A DNA stretch of 29,017 bases from CALKAL01 sp051846895 (GTDB lineage: Bacteria; Bacillota; Bacilli; Bacillales; Alkalibacillaceae): NCBI GenBank assembly GCA_051846895.1, contig JBPYCQ010000022.1, positions 1 to 29,017 on the forward strand. Direction: 5' to 3'. Each line of letters starts with the position of its first letter. Position 1 is the stretch's first letter. The notes under the pieces were generated by a model that was not told where the DNA came from, made no database searches, and was given only the letters and a program-made list of their open reading frames with translations. A program made the translations under genes and the position numbers. This document shows positions 15,103 to 22,530 of this stretch, one piece after another.

Positions 15103-15963
15103 ATGTCCATTCAATTTATGATTGATGGTGGGGCTGATTTACCAAAAGGTTTTGCTGAGAAGTTTAATATTAAAGTCATTCCGCTTGATATTCATTTTGG
15201 TAATGAGTCTTACAAAGCTGGGATCGATTTAGGGCTCGATGAATATTATGAAAAAATGGCTCAATCAGAAGAACTTCCGAAAACTTCCGCAACAAGTCCT
15301 AATGATTTTTATAATGCCTATAAGGAAGTTGATCCAGATACACCAATCGTTATGTTAGCATTGACAAAAAGTTTAAGCGCAACCTATCAAAATGCTGTCA
15401 TAGGTAAAAATATGTTGCTAGAAGAAGAACCAAATAGACAAATTGAAGTCATTAATACAAAAACAGCATCTTGCGGTGTCGCACTGTTAGTCAACGAAGC
15501 TATTAAGCATAAGGTTAAGGGAATTGGTTTTAAAGAACTTGTGACACATATGAAAGAATACGCCGAGAGAACAACAACTTTATTCTCTTTGAAAACGGTC
15601 GAAAACCTTGTGAAAGGCGGTAGACTTGATAAAGTTCGTGGTGCGATTGCTAAAACGTTAAATATTAAACTTTTAATGAAAGCTTCAGATGAAGGCGATA
15701 TTGATGTGACAGAAAAAGTTCGTGGTGAGAAAAAAGCGTTAAGAAGATTAGTTGAACAGATTGGCGATTATGCTAAAACATTAGAAAATAAAACAATCGC
15801 TCTCGCACATAGTAACTGTGAAGAAAAAGCTAAAAGTATATTATCAGCTATAAGAGAAATATATAATCCACAAGAAGAACTATTAATGGACATGGGACCT
15901 CTCATTGCAACATACGCGGGTGAAGGTGGCATTGTCATTTCGTTCTTTGAGGATGAAAAATAA
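15103..15963 (+). CDS. DegV family fatty-acid-binding protein
   Basis: A 286-residue DegV/FakB-type protein. MIDGGADLPKGFAEKFNIKVIPLDI opens the N-terminal domain; TSATSPNDFYNAY and LTKSLSATYQNAV form the lipid-carboxylate site; SLKTVENLVKGGRLDKVRG is the family's most conserved segment. DegV proteins bind a single fatty acid and, as FakB, present it to FakA kinase for phospholipid synthesis. No fakA is near. The start at 15103 (MSIQFM) has GAGGTGGGG upstream; the frame is open seven codons earlier, overlapping the transporter gene. Last gene before the terminator at 15963. Confidence 0.93.
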   Translation: MSIQFMIDGGADLPKGFAEKFNIKVIPLDIHFGNESYKAGIDLGLDEYYEKMAQSEELPKTSATSPNDFYNAYKEVDPDTPIVMLALTKSLSATYQNAVIGKNMLLEEEPNRQIEVINTKTASCGVALLVNEAIKHKVKGIGFKELVTHMKEYAERTTTLFSLKTVENLVKGGRLDKVRGAIAKTLNIKLLMKASDEGDIDVTEKVRGEKKALRRLVEQIGDYAKTLENKTIALAHSNCEEKAKSILSAIREIYNPQEELLMDMGPLIATYAGEGGIVISFFEDEK

Positions 15964-15994
15964 GGTAGACCCCTTCAGTCTACCTTATTTTTTT
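15961..15994 (+). terminator. terminator after degV
   Basis: AAGGTAGAC, loop of about eight, GTCTACCTT, then ATTTTTTTT: a perfect 9-bp stem and a U-tract beginning at the DegV stop codon. Confidence 0.92.
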
Positions 15995-16016
15995 AGCCCA
16001 TTAAATACTTCTTATT

Positions 16017-16150
16017 TATCAGCCGAATTTGAACGTTTATCAGCCGGTTTTTGGTACTTATCAGCCAATTTCAGCAGCTTCTCAGCCAATTCTCGAGTTT
16101 TCTCAGCCAAATTTTATGATTTATCAGCCAATCCTCAATTTATCAGCCAA
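16017..16150. repeat. seven tandem 21-bp repeats with core T(A/C)TCAGCC
   Basis: The core occurs at 16017, 16038, 16059, 16080, 16101, 16122 and 16141: exact 21-bp steps, the last one 19. The core is TATCAGCC or TCTCAGCC, usually followed by AA and a T-rich tail; the other 10-12 positions vary. Because 21 is a multiple of three, one frame stays open and would read LSANFxx repeats, but it has no ribosome site. It lies between the degV terminator (plus) and the yppG terminator (minus), so it is probably not translated. Short repeats with this core occur in several Bacillaceae intergenic regions, as far as I remember. Confidence 0.9.
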
Positions 16151-16189
16151 TTCTATTTAATAACCGATTACCTTCACCAGGCAAACCAT

Positions 16190-16222
16190 AAAAAAAGCCT
16201 TCCCCATTAGGAAGACTTGAGT
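16190..16222 (-). terminator. terminator after the yppG-like gene
   Basis: Minus strand AGTCTTCC, loop TAATGG, GGAAGGCT, then TTTTTT: an 8-bp stem (one wobble) and a U-tract, next to the stop of the gene at 16224. Confidence 0.85.
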
Positions 16223-16223
16223 A

Positions 16224-16595
16224 TTATTTTAAATTTTTTACAAAATTGTTGACCGTTCTAACAATTGGACCTACTTGATGTGCTGTTTTCATAACTTGGT
16301 TAACAGTTAGAAACACTTTATCAATATCTATTTCACCATTTTCGTCTTGAAAATATCGAATAAATGGTGTTTGATTATTTTCTGTATACTCTTGCCAATC
16401 GTTATAAGCATCAGATCCAAATTCATCGTAAGGATTGTTTGGAAAATATTGATTAAAATACCGAGCAGTCCCATTGTTCATGTACGGGTTATTCATATAA
16501 TTCATTCCATAATTATTATTGTACGGATAAGAAGGACTAAAATAAGGATATTGTGCAAAACATTGATCATATTGATAATTATTTTGTGGATACAT
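16224..16595 (-). CDS. YppG-like spore coat-associated protein
   Basis: A 123-residue protein. The first 70 residues are low-complexity, rich in Tyr, Asn, Pro and Phe (QNNYQYDQCFAQYPYFSPSY, NPYMNN repeats), as in spore coat proteins. The C-terminal part, FIRYFQDENGEIDIDKVFLTVNQVMKTAHQVGP, matches the YppG-like family (PF14179, from memory). B. subtilis YppG is a coat-associated protein of unknown role. GGGGGTGT precedes the ATG by a few bases. CATAAGATGA about 25 bp upstream of the start, with CACC 17 nt before it, could be a mother-cell SigK-type promoter; this is weak. Confidence 0.82.
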   Translation of the reverse strand: MYPQNNYQYDQCFAQYPYFSPSYPYNNNYGMNYMNNPYMNNGTARYFNQYFPNNPYDEFGSDAYNDWQEYTENNQTPFIRYFQDENGEIDIDKVFLTVNQVMKTAHQVGPIVRTVNNFVKNLK

Positions 16596-16661
16596 AAACA
16601 GACACCCCCTATGTCATCTTATGATTAGACATTAGGTAAAGGTGCAATTTTTTTATCATTA

Positions 16662-16907
16662 TTACTTATCTTTTAATATTTTATAGAGTCGATCTTTTTG
16701 TAGACCTTCTATAAATTGATCACCAATAAAAGTAGTCGGCGTTCCATAAATACCTAAATTCTGTAGTTCCTTTAAAAAGGCTTTGTTCTTAGATGTATTT
16801 TTTTCTTTAAAAGTAACACCCCACTCTTTAAATAAGTTTCTTAACTGTTCACTTTTCTTGCAATGATCAGTTGTATATAATGTTACACCTCTATCAAAGC
16901 TTTCCAT
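16662..16907 (-). CDS. glutaredoxin-like protein with a monothiol CxxS site
   Basis: An 81-residue thioredoxin-fold protein. VTLYTTDHCKKSEQLRNLFKEWG gives the first beta strand and active-site helix, with CKKS instead of the dithiol CxxC. GTPTTFIGDQFIEGLQKDRLYKIL contains the cis-Pro TPT(T) and the Gly-rich glutathione-side motif of glutaredoxins. A monothiol active site suits deglutathionylation/debacillithiolation or a bacilliredoxin-like role, but that is inference. GGGGGTATT precedes the ATG. It follows yppG's upstream gap by 66 bp; the partner gene is unknown. Confidence 0.78.
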   Translation of the reverse strand: MESFDRGVTLYTTDHCKKSEQLRNLFKEWGVTFKEKNTSKNKAFLKELQNLGIYGTPTTFIGDQFIEGLQKDRLYKILKDK

Positions 16908-17031
16908 GACAATACCCCCTATTACCTCGACATGGACTAAATACCCAAAGCTAATACTCTTTAAACCTTTAAGAGGAAAAATATATATTAATGTCGAAAA
17001 TATTAAGTATTATAAAGGATGGTGACTATTT

Positions 17032-18096
17032 TTGAATAATTATTTTATAACAGGATTTCCTGGTTATTTAGCGACTTATATGACTAAAGAACTACTAAAG
17101 CGTAATGATGTTGAACATATTTATTTATTTGCGTTAAACATTGAAGAAGATCTAGCTAAAAAACGTTTGAAGGGTCTATTAGATGATTATGATGCAAAAA
17201 TCGATATCATTACTGGTGACATTACAAAAAAGTATTTAGGAATGGAACGTGATATTTATACAAAAGTGACGAAAAATGTAACTCATCTCTTTCATCTAGC
17301 AGCAATCTACGACTTAGCTGTTCCTTATGAACCTGCATACCAGGTCAATGTTATTGGAACCAAAAATGTTACGGATTTCGCGAGAGATTGTGACAGTTTG
17401 AAAAATTATATTTATTTCAGCACAGCATATGTATCTGGTAAACGTGAAGGGTTAATAAAAGAAACTGAATTAGAACACGACTATGAATTTAAAAACCATT
17501 ACGAGAAAACAAAATATTTAGCTGAACTTGAATTACAAAAATTTTTTGATGAACTTCCTGTCACTGTCATCCGGCCAGGTATTGTCGTCGGGCATTCAAA
17601 AACTGGTGAAACGTTAAAATTTGATGGTCCATATTATATTTTGAATTTATTTTCTAAACTAAAAAAACTGCCGATTATTCCATACATCGGAAAAAGTGAT
17701 GCGACAGTCAATCTCGTTCCATTAGATTATTTTATTGAGGCGACTTTATACCTTTCTCATCTACCAAGAAGCAAAAGCATTGTCTATCATGTGACAGATC
17801 CAAATCCGACAACTGCTAAGAGATTATATCAATTATTTTTGGAGTCATATGCGGGGAAAACTCCTAAAGGAAGGCTTCCACTATTTCTAGCAAATTTATT
17901 CATGTCTATACCTATGATTCGTAATTGGTTAGGGTCACAAAGGGAAACGATTGATTATTTGCATCACCATTGTAAATTTGACACAACAAACACAAGTATC
18001 GATTTAGCTGAAAGTGGTATTCAGTTTCCGCAGTTTGAACAGCTCATTCCAACTTTAGTGCAATATTATAAAGATGTAGAAAAAGGAAAAGTGTGA
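17032..18096 (+). CDS. SDR family NAD(P)-dependent oxidoreductase (thioester-reductase-like)
   Basis: A 354-residue extended short-chain dehydrogenase of the NAD_binding_4 / Male-sterility type. The nucleotide motif is ITGFPGYLATYM (residues 6-17, variant of TGxxGxxG); the catalytic residues are Ser130 or Thr131 in YFSTAYVSG, Tyr157 and Lys161 in HYEKTKYLAE. TVIRPGIVVGHSKTGET is typical of acyl-thioester or nucleotide-sugar SDRs. The relatives of this group reduce fatty acyl-CoA or peptidyl thioesters, but as a free-standing protein its substrate is unknown. The start is TTG with GGATGGTG upstream. Monocistronic. Confidence 0.85.
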   Translation: MNNYFITGFPGYLATYMTKELLKRNDVEHIYLFALNIEEDLAKKRLKGLLDDYDAKIDIITGDITKKYLGMERDIYTKVTKNVTHLFHLAAIYDLAVPYEPAYQVNVIGTKNVTDFARDCDSLKNYIYFSTAYVSGKREGLIKETELEHDYEFKNHYEKTKYLAELELQKFFDELPVTVIRPGIVVGHSKTGETLKFDGPYYILNLFSKLKKLPIIPYIGKSDATVNLVPLDYFIEATLYLSHLPRSKSIVYHVTDPNPTTAKRLYQLFLESYAGKTPKGRLPLFLANLFMSIPMIRNWLGSQRETIDYLHHHCKFDTTNTSIDLAESGIQFPQFEQLIPTLVQYYKDVEKGKV

Positions 18097-18201
18097 AGGA
18101 CATTCTATTAGAGCCTTGTTTTGAGCCTTAGCATTTTTATTTCGCTTTGAGTACATTTTATAATACTTGGAATGCTGATAATCCCTTAATATTTCACACA
18201 T

Positions 18202-18236
18202 AAAAAAGCAACTTTCACCATGTAATGAAAGTTGCT
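18202..18236 (-). terminator. terminator after the ferredoxin/DUF1189/DUF1450 cluster
   Basis: Minus strand AGCAACTTTCA, loop of eight, TGAAAGTTGCT, then TTTTTTAT: a perfect 11-bp stem with U-tract, 5 bp after the ferredoxin stop. Confidence 0.93.
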
Positions 18237-18241
18237 TCCTT

Positions 18242-18478
18242 TTATCTACCAAAAAATTTTTTTGCTTTCTCAAAATACGGGAGATCTTCTTTTAATAAAT
18301 CATCCTCGTGATAAATAGCCTCAACTGGGCAAACAGATTCGCACGCTCCGCAATCAATACAAAGTTGCGGGTCAATAACTAACTGGTCCCCCGCAGGTTC
18401 GATACAATCTACAGGGCATACGTCAACACATTCTGCCGCCATCTCATCTTTACACGGTGCCGTAATTACAAATGCCAT
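18242..18478 (-). CDS. seven-iron ([3Fe-4S][4Fe-4S]) ferredoxin
   Basis: A 78-residue ferredoxin with cysteines at 9, 17, 21, 25, 40, 43, 46 and 50. Minus the initiator Met these are 8, 16, 20, 24, 39, 42, 45 and 49, exactly the Azotobacter FdI spacing, where 8/16/49 bind a [3Fe-4S] cluster and 20/39/42/45 a [4Fe-4S] cluster. MAFVITAPC and the PVDCIE segment resemble the Bacillus schlegelii/thermophilic Bacillus seven-iron ferredoxins. It is a small soluble electron carrier. Last gene of a four-gene minus-strand cluster, and paralogous to the gene at 19351. GGGAGGG precedes the ATG. Confidence 0.93.
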   Translation of the reverse strand: MAFVITAPCKDEMAAECVDVCPVDCIEPAGDQLVIDPQLCIDCGACESVCPVEAIYHEDDLLKEDLPYFEKAKKFFGR

Positions 18479-18502
18479 ATAGAACCCTCCCCTTTATTTC
18501 TA

Positions 18503-18985
18503 TTAAACTCTTTTTGGATATACCGTAATCATTTTTACCATTAAAATTACAAAAAATAAAATCGGAATGATATTAATCAACCAATAATTAACTTGAAAAA
18601 TCCTTAGAACTAAATAAAAAAGTATTGGTATTGTCAGTGCATAAACCGTCATCTTCCATAATTGTTGGTATGCTAACTTACGTTTAAGAATATTTTTGAT
18701 TGGAATCATGATGCCAGATAATAATGAAACACCTGCAACCATAATGAATAAGATAAGCATTGGGTAAAGTACAACAATTTGAACGATGTATAATTGTGTT
18801 GGTAAATCATCATGGTCCCCGTCACCAAAATGAGCAAGAGTATGAATGATGTCAGGAAGGAACATGATGAATAAAAGAACAATGATATAAACCATCGTAT
18901 CTCTCATACTGACACGATTAAGACGAAACAGTACATCTTTATTAGGCAACATTAAACTGCTTTTAAAAATGGTTAAAAGGTTCAC
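18503..18985 (-). CDS. polytopic membrane protein, DUF1189-like
   Basis: A 160-residue protein with about four transmembrane segments (VYIIVLLFIMFLPDIIHTL, LYIVQIVVLYPMLILFIMVA, LWKMTVYALTIPILFYLVL, LINIIPILFFVILMVKMIT). The N-terminal NLLTIFKSSLMLPNKDVLFRLNRVS resembles the start of DUF1189 proteins, but the match is weak. The GTG at 18985 is preferred because GGAGG lies 7 nt upstream; an ATG seven codons earlier has its site abutting. Starts 26 bp after the DUF1450 gene and ends 24 bp before a ferredoxin gene, so probably co-transcribed with both. Function unknown. Confidence 0.75.
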   Translation of the reverse strand: MNLLTIFKSSLMLPNKDVLFRLNRVSMRDTMVYIIVLLFIMFLPDIIHTLAHFGDGDHDDLPTQLYIVQIVVLYPMLILFIMVAGVSLLSGIMIPIKNILKRKLAYQQLWKMTVYALTIPILFYLVLRIFQVNYWLINIIPILFFVILMVKMITVYPKRV

Positions 18986-19011
18986 TGTATTCCCTCCGAA
19001 ACTCATCCTAC

Positions 19012-19266
19012 CTATGCTTCTTTATATATTTCTAATTCTTCTTCAATTTGTTTTCTGATTTTATCTAGACATTCTTCTGGTGTTTTCGCAAAGACACGTT
19101 TGCCATTCACGATAGCATAAGGACTGACTGAACACATACCACAGAAGGAAAGGCAGCTATTTTCTAAAACTGCTACTTCTGGATATTCTTCTTCTAAAAT
19201 AGCTTCTAAATCCACTTCTTGAATTAAGTTGCCATCACAATATTCCACAACAACAAGTCCACCCAT
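19012..19266 (-). CDS. DUF1450 (YuzB-like) ferredoxin-fold protein
   Basis: An 84-residue protein with VEYCDGN near the start (Cys10) and SCLSFCGMCSVSPYAIVNG (Cys38, Cys42, Cys45). This is the DUF1450/YuzB pattern: a thioredoxin-like [2Fe-2S] ferredoxin fold or thiol protein. Biochemical function unknown. A strong AAAGGAGGG site precedes the ATG. It sits between two ferredoxin genes, which supports a role in iron-sulfur or thiol redox chemistry by association only. Confidence 0.85.
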   Translation of the reverse strand: MGGLVVVEYCDGNLIQEVDLEAILEEEYPEVAVLENSCLSFCGMCSVSPYAIVNGKRVFAKTPEECLDKIRKQIEEELEIYKEA

Positions 19267-19350
19267 AGCTGCACCCTCCTTTTTGTTATTTTTGTTGATT
19301 AATCAACTATAAATCATAACATAAAATCCGCTAAATGCTCATGCCAATTT

Positions 19351-19590
19351 TTAACGTTTTGCGAAAAATTCCTCTGCCTTCTTCAAATAAATTTCATCTT
19401 CTGGTCTCAAATCAAAATCTTCCACAATCGCATCAACAGGACAAACTGATAAGCATGCACCGCAATTAATACATATATCAGGATCAATATAAAACTGATC
19501 CACACCTTCTTCTATACAATCAACAGGGCAAACCTCGACACACTCTGCCGCTTTTTCACCTTGACATGGGCTTGTGATTACAAAAGCCAT
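19351..19590 (-). CDS. seven-iron ([3Fe-4S][4Fe-4S]) ferredoxin, second copy
   Basis: A 79-residue paralogue of the ferredoxin at 18242: same start MAFVIT, same eight cysteine positions (9, 17, 21, 25, 40, 43, 46, 50), identical AECVxVCPVDCIE and GAC-SVCPV segments, differing mainly in the C-terminal tail. It is the promoter-proximal gene of the cluster. Upstream, TATAAT (19622-19617, minus strand) is a perfect -10, but I see no good -35 at 17 nt. The ribosome site is GGGGGG. The 84 bp to the DUF1450 gene hold no clear terminator. Confidence 0.93.
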   Translation of the reverse strand: MAFVITSPCQGEKAAECVEVCPVDCIEEGVDQFYIDPDICINCGACLSVCPVDAIVEDFDLRPEDEIYLKKAEEFFAKR

Positions 19591-19719
19591 CCATAACCCC
19601 CCTTTTCACAATATAAATTATAGTACTTTCTCACTTTCTTTAATAACAACATGCTCACTCAAAGTTTTCAAATGATTGAAAGTTTGTCATAATAAACATG
19701 ACTTTAAGGAGGTAAAAAA

Positions 19720-20349
19720 GTGATAGAAGATACTGGAGAACGCGTTATACCAAAGTTGATGGACCCATTAAATCCACTTCTACTTGAACATATAGCAAGA
19801 TATCAATTTGCTTTACCATATATGACAGGTCGTATACTTGATTTATCATGTGGGTCTGGTTACGGCACACATTTAATTGCGAAAAAGTGTAAAGAACGTA
19901 TCGAAGAAGTCATCGGTATCGATATTGACCCTGAAATAATCACATATGCAAAAGGTGAATATTATCATCCGAAGTCAACCTTTATCGTGGCAGATGCAAC
20001 GGATTTATCACTTGTTAATGACATCGGCCAATTCGATTGCATCGTGAGCTTTGAAACGATTGAACATATCGATGATGAGCAGGCCATTTTAAACAACTAC
20101 AACCATTTGCTTAAGCCTGGTGGAATATTAATTGTTTCTACTCCTTTTGGTGAAGGTAGAGGGGTTCCATCTGGGCAACCGTTTCATGTCCATCAACTAA
20201 CTGTTGACGAATTTCAAAGTTTATTCAACAATCATTATGAAGAAGTAGAATTCTATTATCAAAATGGGGTTCTAATCGAAGCTTCAAGACGTGAAGGCGT
20301 TCATTATCCACTCGGACTAGCGATATGTAAAAAAGGAGAAGAATATTAA
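19720..20349 (+). CDS. class I SAM-dependent methyltransferase
   Basis: A 209-residue methyltransferase. Motif I is LDLSCGSGYGTHL (residues 40-52), motif II acidic end GIDID (66-70), motif III ADATDLS, motif IV FDCIVSFETIEHI, and HLLKPGGILIVSTPFG is the post-IV segment. The acceptor is unknown; the FETIEHIDDEQAIL region is typical of small-molecule or glycan-modifying Methyltransf_11/23 enzymes. GTG start with AAGGAGG 7 nt upstream. The stop codon lies within the palindrome GGAGAA/TTCTCC (20335-20358), which may act as a weak bidirectional terminator with the convergent gene at 20371. Confidence 0.9.
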   Translation: MIEDTGERVIPKLMDPLNPLLLEHIARYQFALPYMTGRILDLSCGSGYGTHLIAKKCKERIEEVIGIDIDPEIITYAKGEYYHPKSTFIVADATDLSLVNDIGQFDCIVSFETIEHIDDEQAILNNYNHLLKPGGILIVSTPFGEGRGVPSGQPFHVHQLTVDEFQSLFNNHYEEVEFYYQNGVLIEASRREGVHYPLGLAICKKGEEY

Positions 20350-20370
20350 TATTCTCCTCCTCTACTTTTA

Positions 20371-20691
20371 TCATCGAACTTTTCTTTCTATTAACACCCA
20401 ACTCATCAAACGAAATAGTGGAAATAAGGTACAGAAAATAATAACGAAAGGATGTTCCGGTTTAAACAAGTATACAAATGCAATTATAAGTAAAAATAAA
20501 ATCGTCATTATATTACCATACATACCATTAACAGGCATCGCATCAAAAAACATTTTAGCTTCTTTTTTCTTATCATTTAGATACTCTTCAAAACACGAAT
20601 GATGAAAAGGTCTAAGAATAAACTTTATATTAGCAACGACGAGATCAGAGCGTTCTGTAATATCTTTACCACATTTAGTGCATGTCACCAT
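20371..20691 (-). CDS. small zinc-finger-like membrane protein, unknown
   Basis: I do not recognise this gene. From the ATG at 20691 it encodes 106 residues: a Cys4-type or C-C-H-C motif VTCTKCGKDITER...PFHHSCFEEYL near the N-terminus (probable zinc site), then two transmembrane segments (NIMTILFLLIIAFVYLF and HPFVIIFCTLFPLFRLMSWVLI). The start is uncertain. In-frame TTG at 20763 and ATG at 20730 would add 24 or 13 residues, but none of the three has a clear ribosome site. It is convergent with the methyltransferase gene and divergent from the oxidoreductase gene. Confidence 0.65.
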   Translation of the reverse strand: MVTCTKCGKDITERSDLVVANIKFILRPFHHSCFEEYLNDKKKEAKMFFDAMPVNGMYGNIMTILFLLIIAFVYLFKPEHPFVIIFCTLFPLFRLMSWVLIERKVR

Positions 20692-20799
20692 TTTTTTACT
20701 CAACTCATTCACCAAGCTTTCACATTGCATATCGATTGAATTTTTAACGTCAGTATTAAACAATTATTATCATAACGTACATTAAGAAAGGTGTCGACT

Positions 20800-21795
20800 A
20801 TGAATTTAAAACTAAGCGTGTTAGATCAATCGCCCTTATTACAAGGAAATAATGAAAGAGATGCATTGAATCAAACGATCGAGTTAGCCAAACATGTAGA
20901 CCAATTAGGCTATACAAGATTTTGGATGAGCGAACATCATAGTACAAAAAGTTTAGCTGGTTCTGCTCCTGAAATATTAGTTTCTGCAGTTGCAGCTCAA
21001 ACAAAAAACATTCGTGTGGGAACAGGTGGTGTCCTGCTTCCTCATTATAGTCCGTATAAAGTTGCAGAAACGTTCAGAGTGTTAGAAGGGCTCTATCCAG
21101 GGAGAATTGATTTAGGTATTGGGCGTGCACCTGGTGGAATGCCTGGAGTTAACTACGCATTAAATCGTGGAAAATACCCAGATGTACCAAATTACCCTCA
21201 ACAAGTAGATACGCTCATCGGGTACTTATTAGGTGAAGACCCTGAAAACTATCAAGTTCGAGCAACACCTCTTGGCTCAACAACTCCACCTGTATGGATG
21301 CTTGGGTCAAGCGGCGCAAGTGCATCAGTTGCCGGTCAATTAGGCGTCTCTTACACATTTGCTCAATTTATTAACGGTGAAGGTGGCCCTTACGCGATCC
21401 AACGTTACTATGACAGTTTCGTTCCTTCAGAAATGCAAAAAGAGCCTCATGCGAGTGTGGCCGTATTCGTCGTTGTTGGGGACACGGAAGAAGAAGCAAA
21501 CTTTTATGCTTCCAGTCTAGATGCAGCCTTATTAATGATTGAACAAGGCCAAATTAGAGAACACTTCCCGCTTCCAGAAGAAACAAGCAAACAGACATAT
21601 AATTTCTATGAACAAAGACGCATCGAAGAAAACCGTAAACGAATGATTGTCGGTGATGTTGAAAGTGTTAAAGAACAACTCATTGAATTAGCAACAGCAT
21701 TTAACGTAGATGAAATCATCGTCAACATCATCATCGCACCATTTGAACGCCGTCTAGAATCTTATGAGAAGCTAGCTAAAGCATTTAAGCTTTAA
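20800..21795 (+). CDS. luciferase-like (LLM) flavin-dependent oxidoreductase, MsnO8 type
   Basis: A 331-residue member of the bacterial-luciferase-like monooxygenase superfamily. KLSVLDQSPLLQG, RFWMSEHHSTKSLAGSAPEIL, GTGGVLLPHYSPYKVAETFRVLE and RIDLGIGRAPG are the hallmark segments of the MsnO8 group. Such enzymes use FMN or F420; the substrate is unknown. ATG at 20800 is preferred, with AAAGGTG about 6 nt upstream; the frame opens at a GTG three codons earlier. It is followed after 24 bp by the VOC gene, probably as an operon. Confidence 0.93.
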   Translation: MNLKLSVLDQSPLLQGNNERDALNQTIELAKHVDQLGYTRFWMSEHHSTKSLAGSAPEILVSAVAAQTKNIRVGTGGVLLPHYSPYKVAETFRVLEGLYPGRIDLGIGRAPGGMPGVNYALNRGKYPDVPNYPQQVDTLIGYLLGEDPENYQVRATPLGSTTPPVWMLGSSGASASVAGQLGVSYTFAQFINGEGGPYAIQRYYDSFVPSEMQKEPHASVAVFVVVGDTEEEANFYASSLDAALLMIEQGQIREHFPLPEETSKQTYNFYEQRRIEENRKRMIVGDVESVKEQLIELATAFNVDEIIVNIIIAPFERRLESYEKLAKAFKL

Positions 21796-21819
21796 AAGGT
21801 ATAAAAAGGAGTGTTTTTA

Positions 21820-22512
21820 ATGATTTTCTTTGATCATCTCGTCATTTTTTCGAATGATCCTAAGCGACATCAAGAACTTTTCTCATCTGTCTATGGACAA
21901 ATGGGCACAAAAGGAGGAACGCATGACAATTGGGGAACATTTAACCACTTAGCATTTATGAAAAATGATTGCTATATCGAGTGGCTGGGGATTGATGATG
22001 ATGAAAAAGCGAGTCAATCAGACAATCCTCTCATTCAACAAGCTCATTTCGCTAAAACTAATCGTATGGAAGGCCCCATTCAGTTCGCTCTAAGAGTTGG
22101 CGACATAAAAGCCTACCAACAACATATGGAAGAATTGAACATCCCATACGACGGCCCTTTCCCTGGCAAGCGTACTAAACCAGATGGCACAATATTAGAA
22201 TGGAGCATGCTATTTCCTCGCTACGAAATTGGAGAAGAAACGCCCTTCCCGTTTTTAATCGAATGGAGTGGTGAAGGAAACAAACCTAGCAATTTAGACG
22301 ACATTAATGACAAGGTCTTTCAATCCATTACTCTATTGACTCCAAAAGTCGAGTCCTTTATAGAGAAATTTAATCAAATCTTAAAGACTGATGGCCGGAA
22401 GCTTTCTGAACTTGAATATGAATACGAGCTAACGAATGGTAAAATGATAATTAAGCAAGGTGACACAAGTATACAAGCTCAATTTGAACAAATTATATTT
22501 AAAAAAATTTGA
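21820..22512 (+). CDS. VOC family protein (glyoxalase-like domain)
   Basis: A 230-residue protein with vicinal-oxygen-chelate features: FDHLVIFSNDP at the start (His for metal), FNHLAFMKNDCYIEWLGI, and GPIQFALRVGDIKAYQQHMEELNIPYDGPFPGKRTKPDG, matching glyoxalase-like (Glyoxalase_3) proteins of Bacilli. The enzymatic activity is unknown. GGAG lies 8 nt before the ATG at 21820. It lies in tandem with the LLM oxidoreductase; whether they work together is not shown. Confidence 0.85.
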   Translation: MIFFDHLVIFSNDPKRHQELFSSVYGQMGTKGGTHDNWGTFNHLAFMKNDCYIEWLGIDDDEKASQSDNPLIQQAHFAKTNRMEGPIQFALRVGDIKAYQQHMEELNIPYDGPFPGKRTKPDGTILEWSMLFPRYEIGEETPFPFLIEWSGEGNKPSNLDDINDKVFQSITLLTPKVESFIEKFNQILKTDGRKLSELEYEYELTNGKMIIKQGDTSIQAQFEQIIFKKI

Positions 22513-22530
22513 CTATTCTACGAGGTATAA

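Noticed and set aside
16017..16150. CRISPR array
   Set aside because: Units are 21 bp in total, with an 8-10 base core and no spacers of CRISPR size; no cas genes nearby.
15905..16210. 101-codon frame reading LSANF repeats
   Set aside because: It starts inside the degV gene, spans the degV terminator and the repeat array, and has no ribosome site; the repeat explains the open frame.
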